This document shows, one piece after another, positions 41,345 through 49,969 of a DNA stretch of 51,548 nucleotides. This DNA is from Halieaceae bacterium. GTDB lineage: Bacteria > Pseudomonadota > Gammaproteobacteria > Pseudomonadales > Halieaceae. The notes under the pieces are model-generated. The model did not search any database. It saw only the letters and a list, made by a program, of their open reading frames with translations, and had not been told where the DNA came from. Every line of letters begins with the position of its first letter. Position 1 is the stretch's first letter. Location of the stretch: positions 1-51,548 of the forward strand of contig JAAENL010000016.1 in NCBI GenBank assembly GCA_024224435.1. The letters run 5' to 3'. A program made the position numbers and the translations under genes.

Positions 41345-42408
41345 GCTTGTTTACCTCGCGTGTTAAGTGGGGAAAGGAGCAGCCTGCCCAGTGCCTGGCT
41401 GGCCTGTTCGCCCAATTGTTGCTGTAGTCGGTGCGCCAGCAGACCGATGTCCACTGTGCTATCTGTTTCGAAAACCTCCTGCTCCAGACCGAGGCCGAGA
41501 TAAAGCGCTCGCAACGTGTCGCTGACACGCTGTAGCCTATCTTTGCCAATCAGCGCGCCTAATTCTGCCTCCAGCTCCGTCACACTGAGAACGGAGTCGG
41601 CAATGAGTTGGTCTCCCTGGCTGGTGAAACGAAGCACCAGCTGTCTCGCATCCTGCGGGTCTGTCTCACGTTGCAGATAGCCTAATAGTTCGAGCTCGGT
41701 GGCAATGGCGCTAATCGCTTGCTTGCTCACATCATGGATGGAGGCCATCTGCTGGATGCGGCCACCGGAGGGGCCAATCATGGTCAGCACCTGCCCAAAG
41801 GAGAGTTTTAATCCTGGATGGCCCTTGTCACGCGTGAGTTCCATCAGGCGTTGCAATGAGTAGTCAGAGAGGCGTGGTAGCAGGGCACCCATAACGTCTC
41901 GCTCGGACGGCTCGTTACTTCTGGGCGTCAGTCCGAGACCCAGTTGCCGGTAGAGTTGGCCAAGTGACTGACTGGCGTCGCTGATGCGAACCTCGCCGGC
42001 AATCTCGGCAAACTGTCGATCGAGTCCGGCGACGATACGAATACCGTCCCGTCGCAGTCGTATGCCCTCGCTGGACAGCGCAAGGCGGCGTGCCCGGCCA
42101 TCGGTAGGGTGGGCGCGTCGCTCGATATAGCCTGCCGCCTCTACCTGCTTCGCGGTCTGGTTGCACGCCTGGCGCGAAACACCCAGTATTTCTGCCAGGT
42201 CGGTGAGGCGCTTCTCGCCCTCGCCAATCAGGGTGATATAGGGCGAGAAACCCAGTCGAAGATTTGTATGCCCACACTCTTCCTGCAGCGTGTTCATCAT
42301 ACTGGCCTGCAGATAGCGAGCAACGCCCAGCAGGTGCCGGGAGAAGTTGTGGCGGTAGCGCTCGCGAACTGAACCGGACGCGGTGCTTTCCTTTGTCAAT
42401 GCGGTCAT
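41341..42408 (-). CDS. Tandem-domain MarR regulator
   Basis: 355 residues with two MarR-type DNA-binding domains fused in one chain. Domain 1 (about 15-160) carries LRLGFSPYITLIGEGEKRL, SRQACNQTAKQVEAAGYIERR and a DGRARR wing; domain 2 (about 180-330) has the homologous LKLSFGQVLTMIGPSG, SKQAISAIATELELLGYLQRE and QDARQ. The ATG at 42408 is right: upstream the frame runs antisense through the dehydrogenase gene and does not belong. It may work as a pseudo-dimer, perhaps recognising two half-sites by itself. It is divergent from the dehydrogenase operon, with a triple half-site operator between, and coupled to the hydroxylase gene. Confidence 0.85.
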   Translation of the reverse strand: MTALTKESTASGSVRERYRHNFSRHLLGVARYLQASMMNTLQEECGHTNLRLGFSPYITLIGEGEKRLTDLAEILGVSRQACNQTAKQVEAAGYIERRAHPTDGRARRLALSSEGIRLRRDGIRIVAGLDRQFAEIAGEVRISDASQSLGQLYRQLGLGLTPRSNEPSERDVMGALLPRLSDYSLQRLMELTRDKGHPGLKLSFGQVLTMIGPSGGRIQQMASIHDVSKQAISAIATELELLGYLQRETDPQDARQLVLRFTSQGDQLIADSVLSVTELEAELGALIGKDRLQRVSDTLRALYLGLGLEQEVFETDSTVDIGLLAHRLQQQLGEQASQALGRLLLSPLNTRGKQA

Positions 42409-42415
42409 GACAGGA

Positions 42416-42444
42416 ATAGTAAACCTCGATTGACGGCTAGTCAA
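42416..42444 (-). promoter_or_regulatory. Predicted promoter of the MarR gene
   Basis: On the reverse strand TTGACT (42444-42439) is followed by 17 bases and TACTAT (42421-42416), a near-perfect sigma-70 pair. The start codon is at 42408, so the -10 is only 8 bases upstream and the transcript would be nearly leaderless. The -35 overlaps the operator half-site GTCAAT at 42440-42445. Confidence 0.55.
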
Positions 42445-42455
42445 TTCGTATTGAC
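42429..42455. promoter_or_regulatory. Triple half-site operator ATTGAC/GTCAAT
   Basis: Three copies of the same 6-bp half-site stand in alternating orientation: ATTGAC (42429-42434), GTCAAT (42440-42445), ATTGAC (42450-42455). The last two form a perfect inverted repeat with a 4-base centre, and the first two another with a 5-base centre. They overlap the -35 elements of both divergent promoters, which fits auto-repression and control of the operon by the fused MarR protein. Confidence 0.65.
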
Positions 42456-42480
42456 ATAATGCGAATACACTGGCTACACT
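42451..42480 (+). promoter_or_regulatory. Predicted promoter of the dehydrogenase operon
   Basis: TTGACA (42451-42456, consensus -35) is followed, after 18 bases, by TACACT (42475-42480), 46 bases upstream of the start at 42526. The -35 lies within the third half-site of the operator, so binding there would block polymerase. Confidence 0.55.
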
Positions 42481-42525
42481 GCTGACTCGATTTAAGTGGC
42501 GCTGGCAGGCGCTGTTGGAGAGAAA

Positions 42526-43413
42526 ATGAGCGCAAATACCGGCATGAAAAAGAGTGTGGGCTATATCGGCCTTGGCAATATCGGTAAGCCGTCGGCCCAG
42601 CGTTTGATCGGCGATACCTTCCACGCCCATGTCTATGACGTGTACGCGCCAGCCATGGAGGAGCTGGTTGCCGCTGGTGCTAATGGCTGCGAATCGGTCG
42701 CGATGCTGGCGAGTGTTTGTGAGCATATCGGCATCTGTGTCCGGGATGATGCCCAGGTGGAGGCGCTTTTGCAGGGCGATGACGGCATTTTTGCCAATGC
42801 CCGACCTGGCACCCTGGTGGCGGTGCACAGTACGGTGACGCAGGCTAATTTGCTGGCATGGTCGGTACAAGCCGCAGAGCGCGGCATTGATCTTATTGAT
42901 GCGCCCATTACCGGGGGCGCGCACCGTGCGGCGGATGGCACCCTGTGCTATATGGTCGGCGGCAGTGAGGATCAGGTCGCTCGTGGTACACCCGTATTCG
43001 AGACTTCGGCCGAAAAAGTGGTCCGTGCGGGCCCCGTTGGCTCGGGCATTGCCCTGAAGCTCTGCAATAATTTTATTCAGTACACGGAATTCGTGGCTAT
43101 GGCGGAGGCGACGCGGCTTGCCCACGCTTGCGGTTTGTCCGGCGATGTCCTGCGGGACGTGGGGCTTTCCAACGGTGTAGTCAACGAGCAGATGCATATG
43201 TTCGTCAGCGGACGCAACGGGCTGGCGGGCAATTGCAGTGAAGAGGACATGGAGCAAATATTCGGCACCATGGGGCGCCTTGGGCGAAAAGATTTGGAGT
43301 GTGCACTTACTACCGCCAAAGACAAGGAAGTATGCATGCCTACCGCACAATTTATCTGTGACAGAATTGAGAGAGTCTTTTTGGCGAAGGACGAATCGCG
43401 ACTACCCGAATAA
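42526..43413 (+). CDS. 3-hydroxyisobutyrate dehydrogenase-family oxidoreductase
   Basis: 295 residues from ATG 42526 (GGAG 5 bases upstream). Rossmann motif GYIGLGNIGKP, the substrate loop DAPITGGAHRAADGTL, and the catalytic Lys in GSGIALKLCNN are all present in the order of beta-hydroxyacid dehydrogenases. Uses NAD(P) to oxidise a beta-hydroxy acid or similar. First gene of the operon under the MarR operator. Substrate not determinable, but the downstream aldehyde dehydrogenase suggests alcohol to aldehyde to acid steps. Confidence 0.9.
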   Translation: MSANTGMKKSVGYIGLGNIGKPSAQRLIGDTFHAHVYDVYAPAMEELVAAGANGCESVAMLASVCEHIGICVRDDAQVEALLQGDDGIFANARPGTLVAVHSTVTQANLLAWSVQAAERGIDLIDAPITGGAHRAADGTLCYMVGGSEDQVARGTPVFETSAEKVVRAGPVGSGIALKLCNNFIQYTEFVAMAEATRLAHACGLSGDVLRDVGLSNGVVNEQMHMFVSGRNGLAGNCSEEDMEQIFGTMGRLGRKDLECALTTAKDKEVCMPTAQFICDRIERVFLAKDESRLPE

Positions 43414-43430
43414 TATCAGGAGAGCACTAC

Positions 43431-44894
43431 ATGGAACCGGAAACCAGGCTGTTTATCGACGGCGAACTGTGCAACGCAGCGAGCGGCAAGCGTTACCCCA
43501 ATATTAACCCCGCGACCGAGGAGGTCATGGGGGAGGTGGCAGACGCGGGGCCCGAGGACATGGACCGGGCTATCGCCGCAGCGCGCCGAGCGTTCGACGA
43601 GACCGATTGGTCCACCAACCATGCCTTTCGTTTGCACTGCCTTAAGCAGTTGCACACGGCGCTGCTGGCTATCGATGAGGCGTTCCGTGTGCAGATCGCG
43701 GCGGAGACCGGCGGGCCCCTCGGCATCTGCGGTGATATGGGCCCGCAGTGTAAAACACCGATCGGGTTTATTGAATATACCTTGAATAGCCTGCCGGATT
43801 ACGAGTGGAGCCGGGATCTCGGCGTGGCAGAGATGATGGGCATGCGCAGCCGCCGATTGGTAGAAAAAGAGGCCGTGGGCGTGGTGGCGTGCATCACGCC
43901 TTGGAATGTCCCTCTACAGATCAATTTGGCCAAGTGCATCCCGGCACTGGCGGCGGGCTGTACGGTGGTGCTCAAAGCGGCGCCCGATACACCATGGTCC
44001 GCCACGATGTTGGGACGGGTGATCAAGGAGCAAACCGATATCCCTGCCGGGGTGTTTAACGTAATTACTGCCTCCGACCCCAAGGAAGTGGGCGAACAAC
44101 TGGTCGATGACCGGCGGGTCGATATGATCTCCTTTACCGGATCGACTGGCGTCGGCAAACACATTGCCGCGCGCGCCGCTGCCACAGTCAAAAAGGTCTT
44201 TCTCGAGCTGGGCGGCAAGTCCGCCAACATCATTCTCGACGACGCAGATCTTAATACTTGTTTGTTAAGTTCACTGGGGGTTTGTTTTCACGCCGGCCAG
44301 GGCTGTGCCATTCTCTCCAGATTGCTGGTACCGCGTTCCCGCCAGGCGGAAGTAGAGGAGCTGTTGCCCACGTTTTTCAGCTTTATCGAGTACGGAGACC
44401 CGTCCTCCGATAGCCAGATAATGGGGGCACTGGTAAATGCGCGACAGCGTGAGCGAGTGTTGGGCTACATAGAAAAGGGCAAGGCTGAGGGCGCCCGCCT
44501 GCTGATGGGCGGTGGCGTGCCCGAGCATCTGGATAAGGGGTTTTACGTCGAACCCACCGTGTTTACCGACGTAACGAATGATATGACTATCGCACGGGAA
44601 GAAATCTTCGGCCCGGTGTTGGTCATCATCCCCTACGATGATGAGGAAGACGCCATCCGCATTGCCAACGACTCGGATTTCGGTCTCTCTGGTGCCGTCT
44701 GGTCAGCCAGCGAAGAGCGTTCTCTGGCGGTGGCGCGACGTATCCGCACCGGTACGATCAATGTCAACGGTGGTATTTTCTATGGCGCGGACGCGCCATT
44801 TGGCGGTTACAAGCAGAGCGGTGTGGGTCGAGAAATGGGCCGTGAGGGCTTCGAGGAATACCTGGAGACCAAGACTCTGGCAATCGGTGTATGA
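43431..44894 (+). CDS. NAD(P)-dependent aldehyde dehydrogenase
   Basis: 487 residues of the ALDH superfamily. Catalytic Asn in TPWNVPL, LGGKSAN with the general-base Glu (LELGG) and the nucleophile Cys in HAGQGCAILSR, and the cofactor motif GSTGVGK. Oxidises an aldehyde to acid. GGAGAG precedes ATG 43431. Ends in an ATGA overlap with the following SDR gene, so it is in the same transcript. Substrate unknown. Confidence 0.92.
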   Translation: MEPETRLFIDGELCNAASGKRYPNINPATEEVMGEVADAGPEDMDRAIAAARRAFDETDWSTNHAFRLHCLKQLHTALLAIDEAFRVQIAAETGGPLGICGDMGPQCKTPIGFIEYTLNSLPDYEWSRDLGVAEMMGMRSRRLVEKEAVGVVACITPWNVPLQINLAKCIPALAAGCTVVLKAAPDTPWSATMLGRVIKEQTDIPAGVFNVITASDPKEVGEQLVDDRRVDMISFTGSTGVGKHIAARAAATVKKVFLELGGKSANIILDDADLNTCLLSSLGVCFHAGQGCAILSRLLVPRSRQAEVEELLPTFFSFIEYGDPSSDSQIMGALVNARQRERVLGYIEKGKAEGARLLMGGGVPEHLDKGFYVEPTVFTDVTNDMTIAREEIFGPVLVIIPYDDEEDAIRIANDSDFGLSGAVWSASEERSLAVARRIRTGTINVNGGIFYGADAPFGGYKQSGVGREMGREGFEEYLETKTLAIGV

Positions 44895-45664
44895 GCCCTG
44901 GCTTGCGAGATCGGGTTTACATTGTTACCGGATCCTCGAAGGGCTTCGGTCTGGCCATCGCCCGGCGCCTCGTTGAGCAGGGCGCCCGCGTTGGTATCAT
45001 CGGCCGTAATCAGGAAACAGTGGATGACACGGTTGCCCAGATCGGCATTGAGCACAGCCACGGTGCAGCCTGCGACGTGGGATCCAGTGCACAGGTTTGC
45101 GAGGTATTTGCGAAATTAAAAAGCCACTTCGGACGACTCGATGGTCTGGTCAATAACGCCGGACTGGCCACTCCCAACAGCGTGGAAAATCTGGTGGAAT
45201 CCGAGGTGGTTGCTCAGGTGCAGACCAACTTTCTGGGGACGGTGTTTTGCTGTCAGGCGGCTATCAGTTTGTTACGTGGTGGTGATAACCCGCGCATAGT
45301 AAATATCTCCTCGGCCAGTGCCTGGCATTACGATGAGATGAGCCATCTTTCGATCTACGCGTCTACTAAAGCAGCGGTCGAGCGCTTCACTCGTGACCTG
45401 AGGCTGGAGCTGCAACACGACCAGATTGGTGTCACCTGTGTTCGTCCAGGGGGAGCGATGACGAATTTCTCCGATGGCTGGGATTCGGATGCCCTTGCGG
45501 GCGCCCTCGAATCATGGCGCGATGCGGGTGCCTATCTCGATATGGGCATGGAACCTGAGGATGTCGCGGATGCGGTTTGCTACTCCCTGGCGCAGCGCCC
45601 GGGCGTTGCCGTAGACCTGTTGGAGGTGCGACCCAATAACCCGATCTCCAAGTCAATATTTTAG
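44891..45664 (+). CDS. Short-chain dehydrogenase/reductase 3
   Basis: 257 residues, classical SDR: TGSSKGFGLAIA, NNAGLA, catalytic Ser in ISSASAW and YASTK. Coupled by ATGA to the aldehyde dehydrogenase. The two SDR genes here are different from SDR 1 and 2 of the 27-30 kb region in sequence, so the catabolic unit has its own set. Substrate unknown; it may act on a cyclic alcohol or a beta-keto compound. Confidence 0.88.
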   Translation: MSPGLRDRVYIVTGSSKGFGLAIARRLVEQGARVGIIGRNQETVDDTVAQIGIEHSHGAACDVGSSAQVCEVFAKLKSHFGRLDGLVNNAGLATPNSVENLVESEVVAQVQTNFLGTVFCCQAAISLLRGGDNPRIVNISSASAWHYDEMSHLSIYASTKAAVERFTRDLRLELQHDQIGVTCVRPGGAMTNFSDGWDSDALAGALESWRDAGAYLDMGMEPEDVADAVCYSLAQRPGVAVDLLEVRPNNPISKSIF

Positions 45665-45694
45665 TCAATGGCCCCAAAATAAAAGGAAAAACGC

Positions 45695-46516
45695 ATGAGT
45701 GATGTACTGGGTTACAAAGGGAAAAACGTAGTGATTACCGGAGCGGCGTCCGGCATGGGCGAAGCGGCAGCACAACTATTGGTGGATCTTGGCGCTAAAG
45801 TCTATGCGCTGGATATTGCAGAAATCTCTGTGCCGGTGGCAGCCGCCGTCACGGTGGATATGAAAGATGGCGACAGCATTGACGCAGCGGTTGCACAATT
45901 GCCTGATGATATACATGCACTGTTCAACTGCGCCGGAGTCCCTAGCCCGCCATTTTCAGCCGAGGATACTGTGCTAATCAACTTCGCGGGCCTGCGTTAC
46001 CTGACAGAGGCGTTAATTGACCGCATGGGCAATGGCAGTGGTATTGCCTCCATCGCCTCAACAGCGGGTATGGGCTGGCGGCCCAACCTGGCGTTAGTCA
46101 AAGAATTTCTCGCGTTGGACAACAGTTATGGTGCCGCCATTGAATGGCTGCGGGGCAATGCCGACAAGGTGCTCGATGGCTACGGTTTTTCCAAGCAATG
46201 TATTATTGTCTACACGATGCAGATGGCCAGAGAGCTGGCTCAAAAGGGCATTCGTATTAACTGTATCGCGCCATCGCCTACAGATAGTGGCTTTATGAAA
46301 ATATTAAAGGGCGAAGGACAAATTCCCGACGAGGCAGTGGAGTTGTTCCTGCCGTCAAACGGTCGGTACGCGACCGGTGCGGAAATGGGCGCGCCATTGG
46401 TGATGCTTAATAGCGCGCTGGCGAGTTTTGTCAGCGGGAATAACCTGCCGGTGGACTTTGGTTACTGCGCGGAGGTGACTATGGCGCAGCGAGACGATCT
46501 GCTGGGTATTGCCTGA
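45695..46516 (+). CDS. Hydroxysteroid dehydrogenase-like SDR
   Basis: 273 residues, SDR with the architecture of Comamonas 3-alpha-hydroxysteroid dehydrogenase: short N-terminal Rossmann (TGAASGMGEAA), NCAGVP, then a long segment between the catalytic Ser (ASTAG) and Tyr (GYGFSKQ) including a helical insert (LVKEFLALDNSYGAAIEWLRG). Substrate could be a steroid-like or other polycyclic alcohol; this family is broader than steroids. AAAAGGAAAA precedes ATG 45695. Confidence 0.82.
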   Translation: MSDVLGYKGKNVVITGAASGMGEAAAQLLVDLGAKVYALDIAEISVPVAAAVTVDMKDGDSIDAAVAQLPDDIHALFNCAGVPSPPFSAEDTVLINFAGLRYLTEALIDRMGNGSGIASIASTAGMGWRPNLALVKEFLALDNSYGAAIEWLRGNADKVLDGYGFSKQCIIVYTMQMARELAQKGIRINCIAPSPTDSGFMKILKGEGQIPDEAVELFLPSNGRYATGAEMGAPLVMLNSALASFVSGNNLPVDFGYCAEVTMAQRDDLLGIA

Positions 46517-46519
46517 AAT

Positions 46520-47410
46520 ATGAAAATACTGATGGTTGGCGGCACAGGCCTGACAGGCGCTCATGGCGCGCTGTATCTGCGTAAAAATGGCCACGATGTG
46601 ACTCTGGTCTCGCGTGCAAAGCCCACGCTCCCGTGTGTGCAGGATTTCGCACATATCGCCGCGGATTATGTCGACGATACCATCGCGCCAAATATACTTT
46701 CCGGTTTTGACGCGCTGGTATTCGCAGCTGGCGCAGACATACGTCAGCTTCCCCCCGATGAAGATGAGGACAGTTTTTTTCAGCGTGTGAACAGCGAGGC
46801 GATACCGCGCTTCTTTGCCAGTGCCAGGGCGGCCGGGATACCACGGGCAGTTTATATTGGCACCTATTACCCGCAGGTTGTGCCGCACCAGATCGAGAAC
46901 AGCGCCTACGTACGCTCGCGTCATCTAGCAGATGAAGGCCTGCGGGCTTTGAACACCAATAGTTTCAAGGTTTGCAGTCTGAATGCGCCCTTCATTATCG
47001 GCCATGTGCCCGGCCTGGCGCAGCCTCATCTCGAGGCGCTGGTGCATTACGCGTCGGGTCAAATGGAGGGTTTGCCGCTGGTGGCTCCCGCAGGGGGAGT
47101 CAACCATATCAGCAGTCGCTCCATGTCAGAGGCGATCGCGGGAGCACTGGCTCGGGGGCAGGGCGGCAGGGCTTACCTTGTCGGCGACGAGAACCTGAGC
47201 TGGAAAGCCTACCTCGAGCAATTTTGTGAAGCGGTGGGTAATCCGACAGATTTGCCGGTTTCGGAGGAGGAGCACCCGATGTTCCCGGATGTCATTCTCT
47301 ACGCAGGTCGTAATGCAACCATTCATTACGAACCGGACAACGGTGAGCTCGAATACAGTCGCGGTAATGTGCGCGCGGCGATCAATGAAATTGTTGCGAC
47401 GTGTTCATAG
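46520..47410 (+). CDS. NAD-dependent epimerase/dehydratase-fold protein, active-site Lys replaced
   Basis: 296 residues, extended SDR with GGTGLTGAHGA (NAD-binding), but the catalytic Tyr-x3-Lys appears as YVRSR, with Arg at the Lys position, after a loop carrying an IGTYYP segment. So it is an atypical member; it may bind the cofactor without standard redox activity, or use Arg. Starts 3 bases after the SDR stop. Part of the operon; substrate unknown. Resembles the atypical NmrA/reductase-like group in shape. Confidence 0.78.
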   Translation: MKILMVGGTGLTGAHGALYLRKNGHDVTLVSRAKPTLPCVQDFAHIAADYVDDTIAPNILSGFDALVFAAGADIRQLPPDEDEDSFFQRVNSEAIPRFFASARAAGIPRAVYIGTYYPQVVPHQIENSAYVRSRHLADEGLRALNTNSFKVCSLNAPFIIGHVPGLAQPHLEALVHYASGQMEGLPLVAPAGGVNHISSRSMSEAIAGALARGQGGRAYLVGDENLSWKAYLEQFCEAVGNPTDLPVSEEEHPMFPDVILYAGRNATIHYEPDNGELEYSRGNVRAAINEIVATCS

Positions 47411-47439
47411 GTTGAGACGTTACCCCGCGAGGAGCCAAG

Positions 47440-47967
47440 ATGGCCAGCTTGACTAACGAGAAATTGCGCGCGACAGCCGATAAATTGATTGCGGCCCATG
47501 AGGAAGCATCCCGGAGCAATGACTGGCTGTTCTTCGTGGACGAGATATATGCGGCTGACTGCGTCTATACCTGCGAGTATGCCGGCGTCATGATGGTCAC
47601 CGCCAACGGGATCGACGAGATTAAGGCGACGCACTACGGACGAGATATGCAAGTTGGATGGGAGGGTTGGACCTTCCCCTACCTGGGCGTCTATACGGGC
47701 ACGGAAAACCGCTTGGTGACGCATTGGCTGAATCGAGGGCCGGGTCAGCGCGATGATGGTAGTCATTTTGAGACGCCCGGCATTTCGTTTATTACACTGG
47801 ACGATGAAGCGAGAATTTGCCGGCAGTTCGATATGTTTGATCTATCACACCAGATGAAGCTCTGTGATGAGCTTGAATCCGCAGGCTTGCTTTCAGCTCA
47901 GCTCAAGGCGCAGTGGGTGCTGCCCATGAAGGAAAAGCTGGAGGCGCAACTCGCACAAAATCGCTGA
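47440..47967 (+). CDS. NTF2/SnoaL-like protein
   Basis: 175 residues with the cone-like NTF2 fold: the N-terminal helix (KLIAAHEEASRSNDWLFFVDEIYAADCVYTCEY), then sheet strands (THWLNRGPG, ISFITLDDEARICRQFDMFD). Members include steroid isomerases, aldol cyclases and dioxygenase beta-subunit-like proteins. No catalytic residue can be fixed from sequence. AGGAG lies before ATG 47440. In-operon location with an HSD-like SDR and a Rieske oxygenase supports involvement in the same pathway. Confidence 0.78.
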   Translation: MASLTNEKLRATADKLIAAHEEASRSNDWLFFVDEIYAADCVYTCEYAGVMMVTANGIDEIKATHYGRDMQVGWEGWTFPYLGVYTGTENRLVTHWLNRGPGQRDDGSHFETPGISFITLDDEARICRQFDMFDLSHQMKLCDELESAGLLSAQLKAQWVLPMKEKLEAQLAQNR

Positions 47968-47990
47968 CAGGGCGCGGAGGGGGGTGATCT

Positions 47991-48389
47991 ATGGCCATAG
48001 TCCGAAGGATATACATCGGTGTCTTGACCGTAATGCTTTGCCTGTCACTGGTAAAGGTTTCTCATGGCGCCGATGTCAATGGCAATTACCGAGTCATGAC
48101 CACCGACCTCGTGCAAAGTTGCGCAGCGTTAAATGCCGCGGCAAACCTCGCTCAGGTAGAGGATAGTTGGGGCCCTCTATACGGTTTTTCGTTGTACACC
48201 ATGGGTTATATCACGGCAGTGAACCGACTTGCCTTCGATACCTATGATCTTGCAGCGGGTAAAAATCCAAAGAATCTTTTGCTGTGGTTAGAGCGCTATT
48301 GTGACGCGCACCCCGGTAAGACTTTTGATGAAGCGCTACACGAGTTGGTCAAAGAGCTCTATCCGAAGCGGTTTGCCTACCCGGGCTGA
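47991..48389 (+). CDS. Small secreted protein of unknown function (HdeA/Rap1a-like shape)
   Basis: 132 residues with a Sec signal peptide (IYIGVLTVMLCLSLVKVSHGA, cut near residue 27) and a GGAGG ribosome site. The mature protein has two conserved cysteines (SCAALNAA, RYCDAHPG) that can form one disulfide and is helix-rich (GYITAVNRLAFDTYDL, TFDEALHELVKELYPK). The disposition looks like small periplasmic HdeA- or Rap1a-type proteins. Why it is in a catabolic operon is unclear. Confidence 0.72.
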   Translation: MAIVRRIYIGVLTVMLCLSLVKVSHGADVNGNYRVMTTDLVQSCAALNAAANLAQVEDSWGPLYGFSLYTMGYITAVNRLAFDTYDLAAGKNPKNLLLWLERYCDAHPGKTFDEALHELVKELYPKRFAYPG

Positions 48390-48580
48390 CACATGGTGAG
48401 GTGCGCGCGGTTGGGCGGCGGCCGTTTTTGAAGGCGGGTCGGACTTAGCGGGTGCCCTGCGCTGGCCCAGGGGGCATAACCGCTATGCTTTTCCACACTC
48501 GTTGCCTCACAGGCTTGCTCCGGGCCGTAAATAGCGCGGCGTCACTCATTTAATGCATTTGCATCGGCCTCTCGCCCGCG

Positions 48581-48608
48581 CTGGCAAGCCCTCCGCGCTC
48601 GCTATACT
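48581..48608 (+). promoter_or_regulatory. Predicted promoter of the Rieske oxygenase gene
   Basis: CTGGCA (48581-48586) and TATACT (48603-48608), 16 bases apart, in the 276-bp gap before the oxygenase gene. GGAGG (48653-48657) then lies 8 bases before the ATG at 48666. This suggests the oxygenase and molybdo-enzyme can be transcribed separately from the upstream operon. Confidence 0.5.
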
Positions 48609-48665
48609 ATAGTGCAGCGTGGCTAGTAAAAATAAATTGATAATACAGCTATGGAGGCGTGATCA

Positions 48666-49922
48666 ATGGCAATGAGCCCGGAAGAGGTTCAGACCCTGAA
48701 AGACCTCATGGAGTATGAGGCCGAGCGCAAAGCGCCGCCCGAGGGCTTCCCCGACCTGCCCGATATCCCTGCCGGTCGATATGTAGACTCACGATTTTTT
48801 GCATTGGAACAGGAACACGTCTGGCGCAAGAGCTGGTTGCTCGCCGCGCACATCGACGAGTTGCCGAAACCGGGTTCTTTTAGGCTGTGGGACATCACCG
48901 GGCAGCCGGTGCTTCTCATTCACGGGGACGATGGGGATATAAACGCCTTTTATAACACCTGCCGCCACAGAGGTGCGCCGATAGTGACGGAGCGCAGTGG
49001 CAGCAAGCGGCGATTTGCCTGTCCTTACCATGGCTGGTCTTATAGCCGTGAAGGAGAGCTAGTGGCCGTCCGTGATCCCGAAGATTTCGGCAACCTGGAT
49101 TTCTCGAGCCGGGGGCTCAAGTCGATTCGCTGTGAGCGCTTTGGTAATCTCATATTTATAAATTTCGATGCGCGGGCTCCTACCCTGCTTGATTGGCTTG
49201 GTCCTATTGCGGATGAGTGGCAGGAATTTCAGTTTGAGAATTGCCGCTTGGCGGCGCGCCACGTGTTTGATCTCAACTGTAACTGGAAGATCGCCATGGA
49301 AGCTAACACGGAGGTGTACCATGTGCGCAGCATTCATCCCACCACGGTATCGCCGATTCTCGATGATCGACGCAATGTGAACACGCTGTACCGCCATGGG
49401 CATGGTCGCATGATCGCCCCAACCCCCAAGGGAAAAGTAGCGCTAGATGTTATGCCGGTGTCTCCGGACATCGCGCAGATTGATACGGTGGGGGAGCTTG
49501 GGCGAACCTGTACCCAGTCTTACGGCCTTTTCCCCAACTGGGTATCACCCCTCAGTCAGTATGCGATTCCGCCAATACTATTTTGGCCAAACGGTATCAA
49601 TAAGTGTCGGATGGAAACCTGGACTATGGCCCCCCAGTGGCAAGAGGGTTTACAGCCGGATTTCTGGACAGAGAATAATGGCACCGAGCTCTCCGCCGTT
49701 TTGAAGGAAGACACTCAGTTCGGCGAAAAAATACAGGCCTCTATGGAATCACGAGGTTTTGAGGGCGTGCCCTTAAGCTATCAGGAGGCGCGCATCTATC
49801 ACTGGAATCAGGCAGCGGATCACATGATCGGTATAGAGAATATTCCGCCAGAACTCCGTGTGAAGCAGGTGATCGGCGATGAGTGGATCTACCCCAGCGA
49901 CCCCAGGCGAAAATATCTTTAG
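48666..49922 (+). CDS. Rieske non-heme iron oxygenase, alpha subunit
   Basis: 418 residues. Rieske 2Fe-2S cluster: Cys99-x-His101 (TCRHRGAP) and Cys119-x2-His122 (CPYHGW). Mononuclear iron centre: ANTEVYHVRSIHP with His219 and His224, and a bridging acidic residue at Glu216. It would use O2 and electrons from a reductase (not seen in the window) to hydroxylate an aromatic or alicyclic compound. No beta subunit gene is adjacent. Good ribosome site GGAGG. Substrate not assignable; context with SDR and hydroxysteroid-like genes suggests a cyclic compound. Confidence 0.92.
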   Translation: MAMSPEEVQTLKDLMEYEAERKAPPEGFPDLPDIPAGRYVDSRFFALEQEHVWRKSWLLAAHIDELPKPGSFRLWDITGQPVLLIHGDDGDINAFYNTCRHRGAPIVTERSGSKRRFACPYHGWSYSREGELVAVRDPEDFGNLDFSSRGLKSIRCERFGNLIFINFDARAPTLLDWLGPIADEWQEFQFENCRLAARHVFDLNCNWKIAMEANTEVYHVRSIHPTTVSPILDDRRNVNTLYRHGHGRMIAPTPKGKVALDVMPVSPDIAQIDTVGELGRTCTQSYGLFPNWVSPLSQYAIPPILFWPNGINKCRMETWTMAPQWQEGLQPDFWTENNGTELSAVLKEDTQFGEKIQASMESRGFEGVPLSYQEARIYHWNQAADHMIGIENIPPELRVKQVIGDEWIYPSDPRRKYL

Positions 49923-49969
49923 CACTCAAAAAAACATTAAGCGGTATTACAAGAAAAGGGTAAGTCCAG

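Noticed and set aside
41341-43350. A 669-residue reverse open frame through the MarR gene and the dehydrogenase gene
   Set aside because: Only the part from ATG 42408 has MarR homology; upstream it is antisense to a clear dehydrogenase gene (42526-43413).
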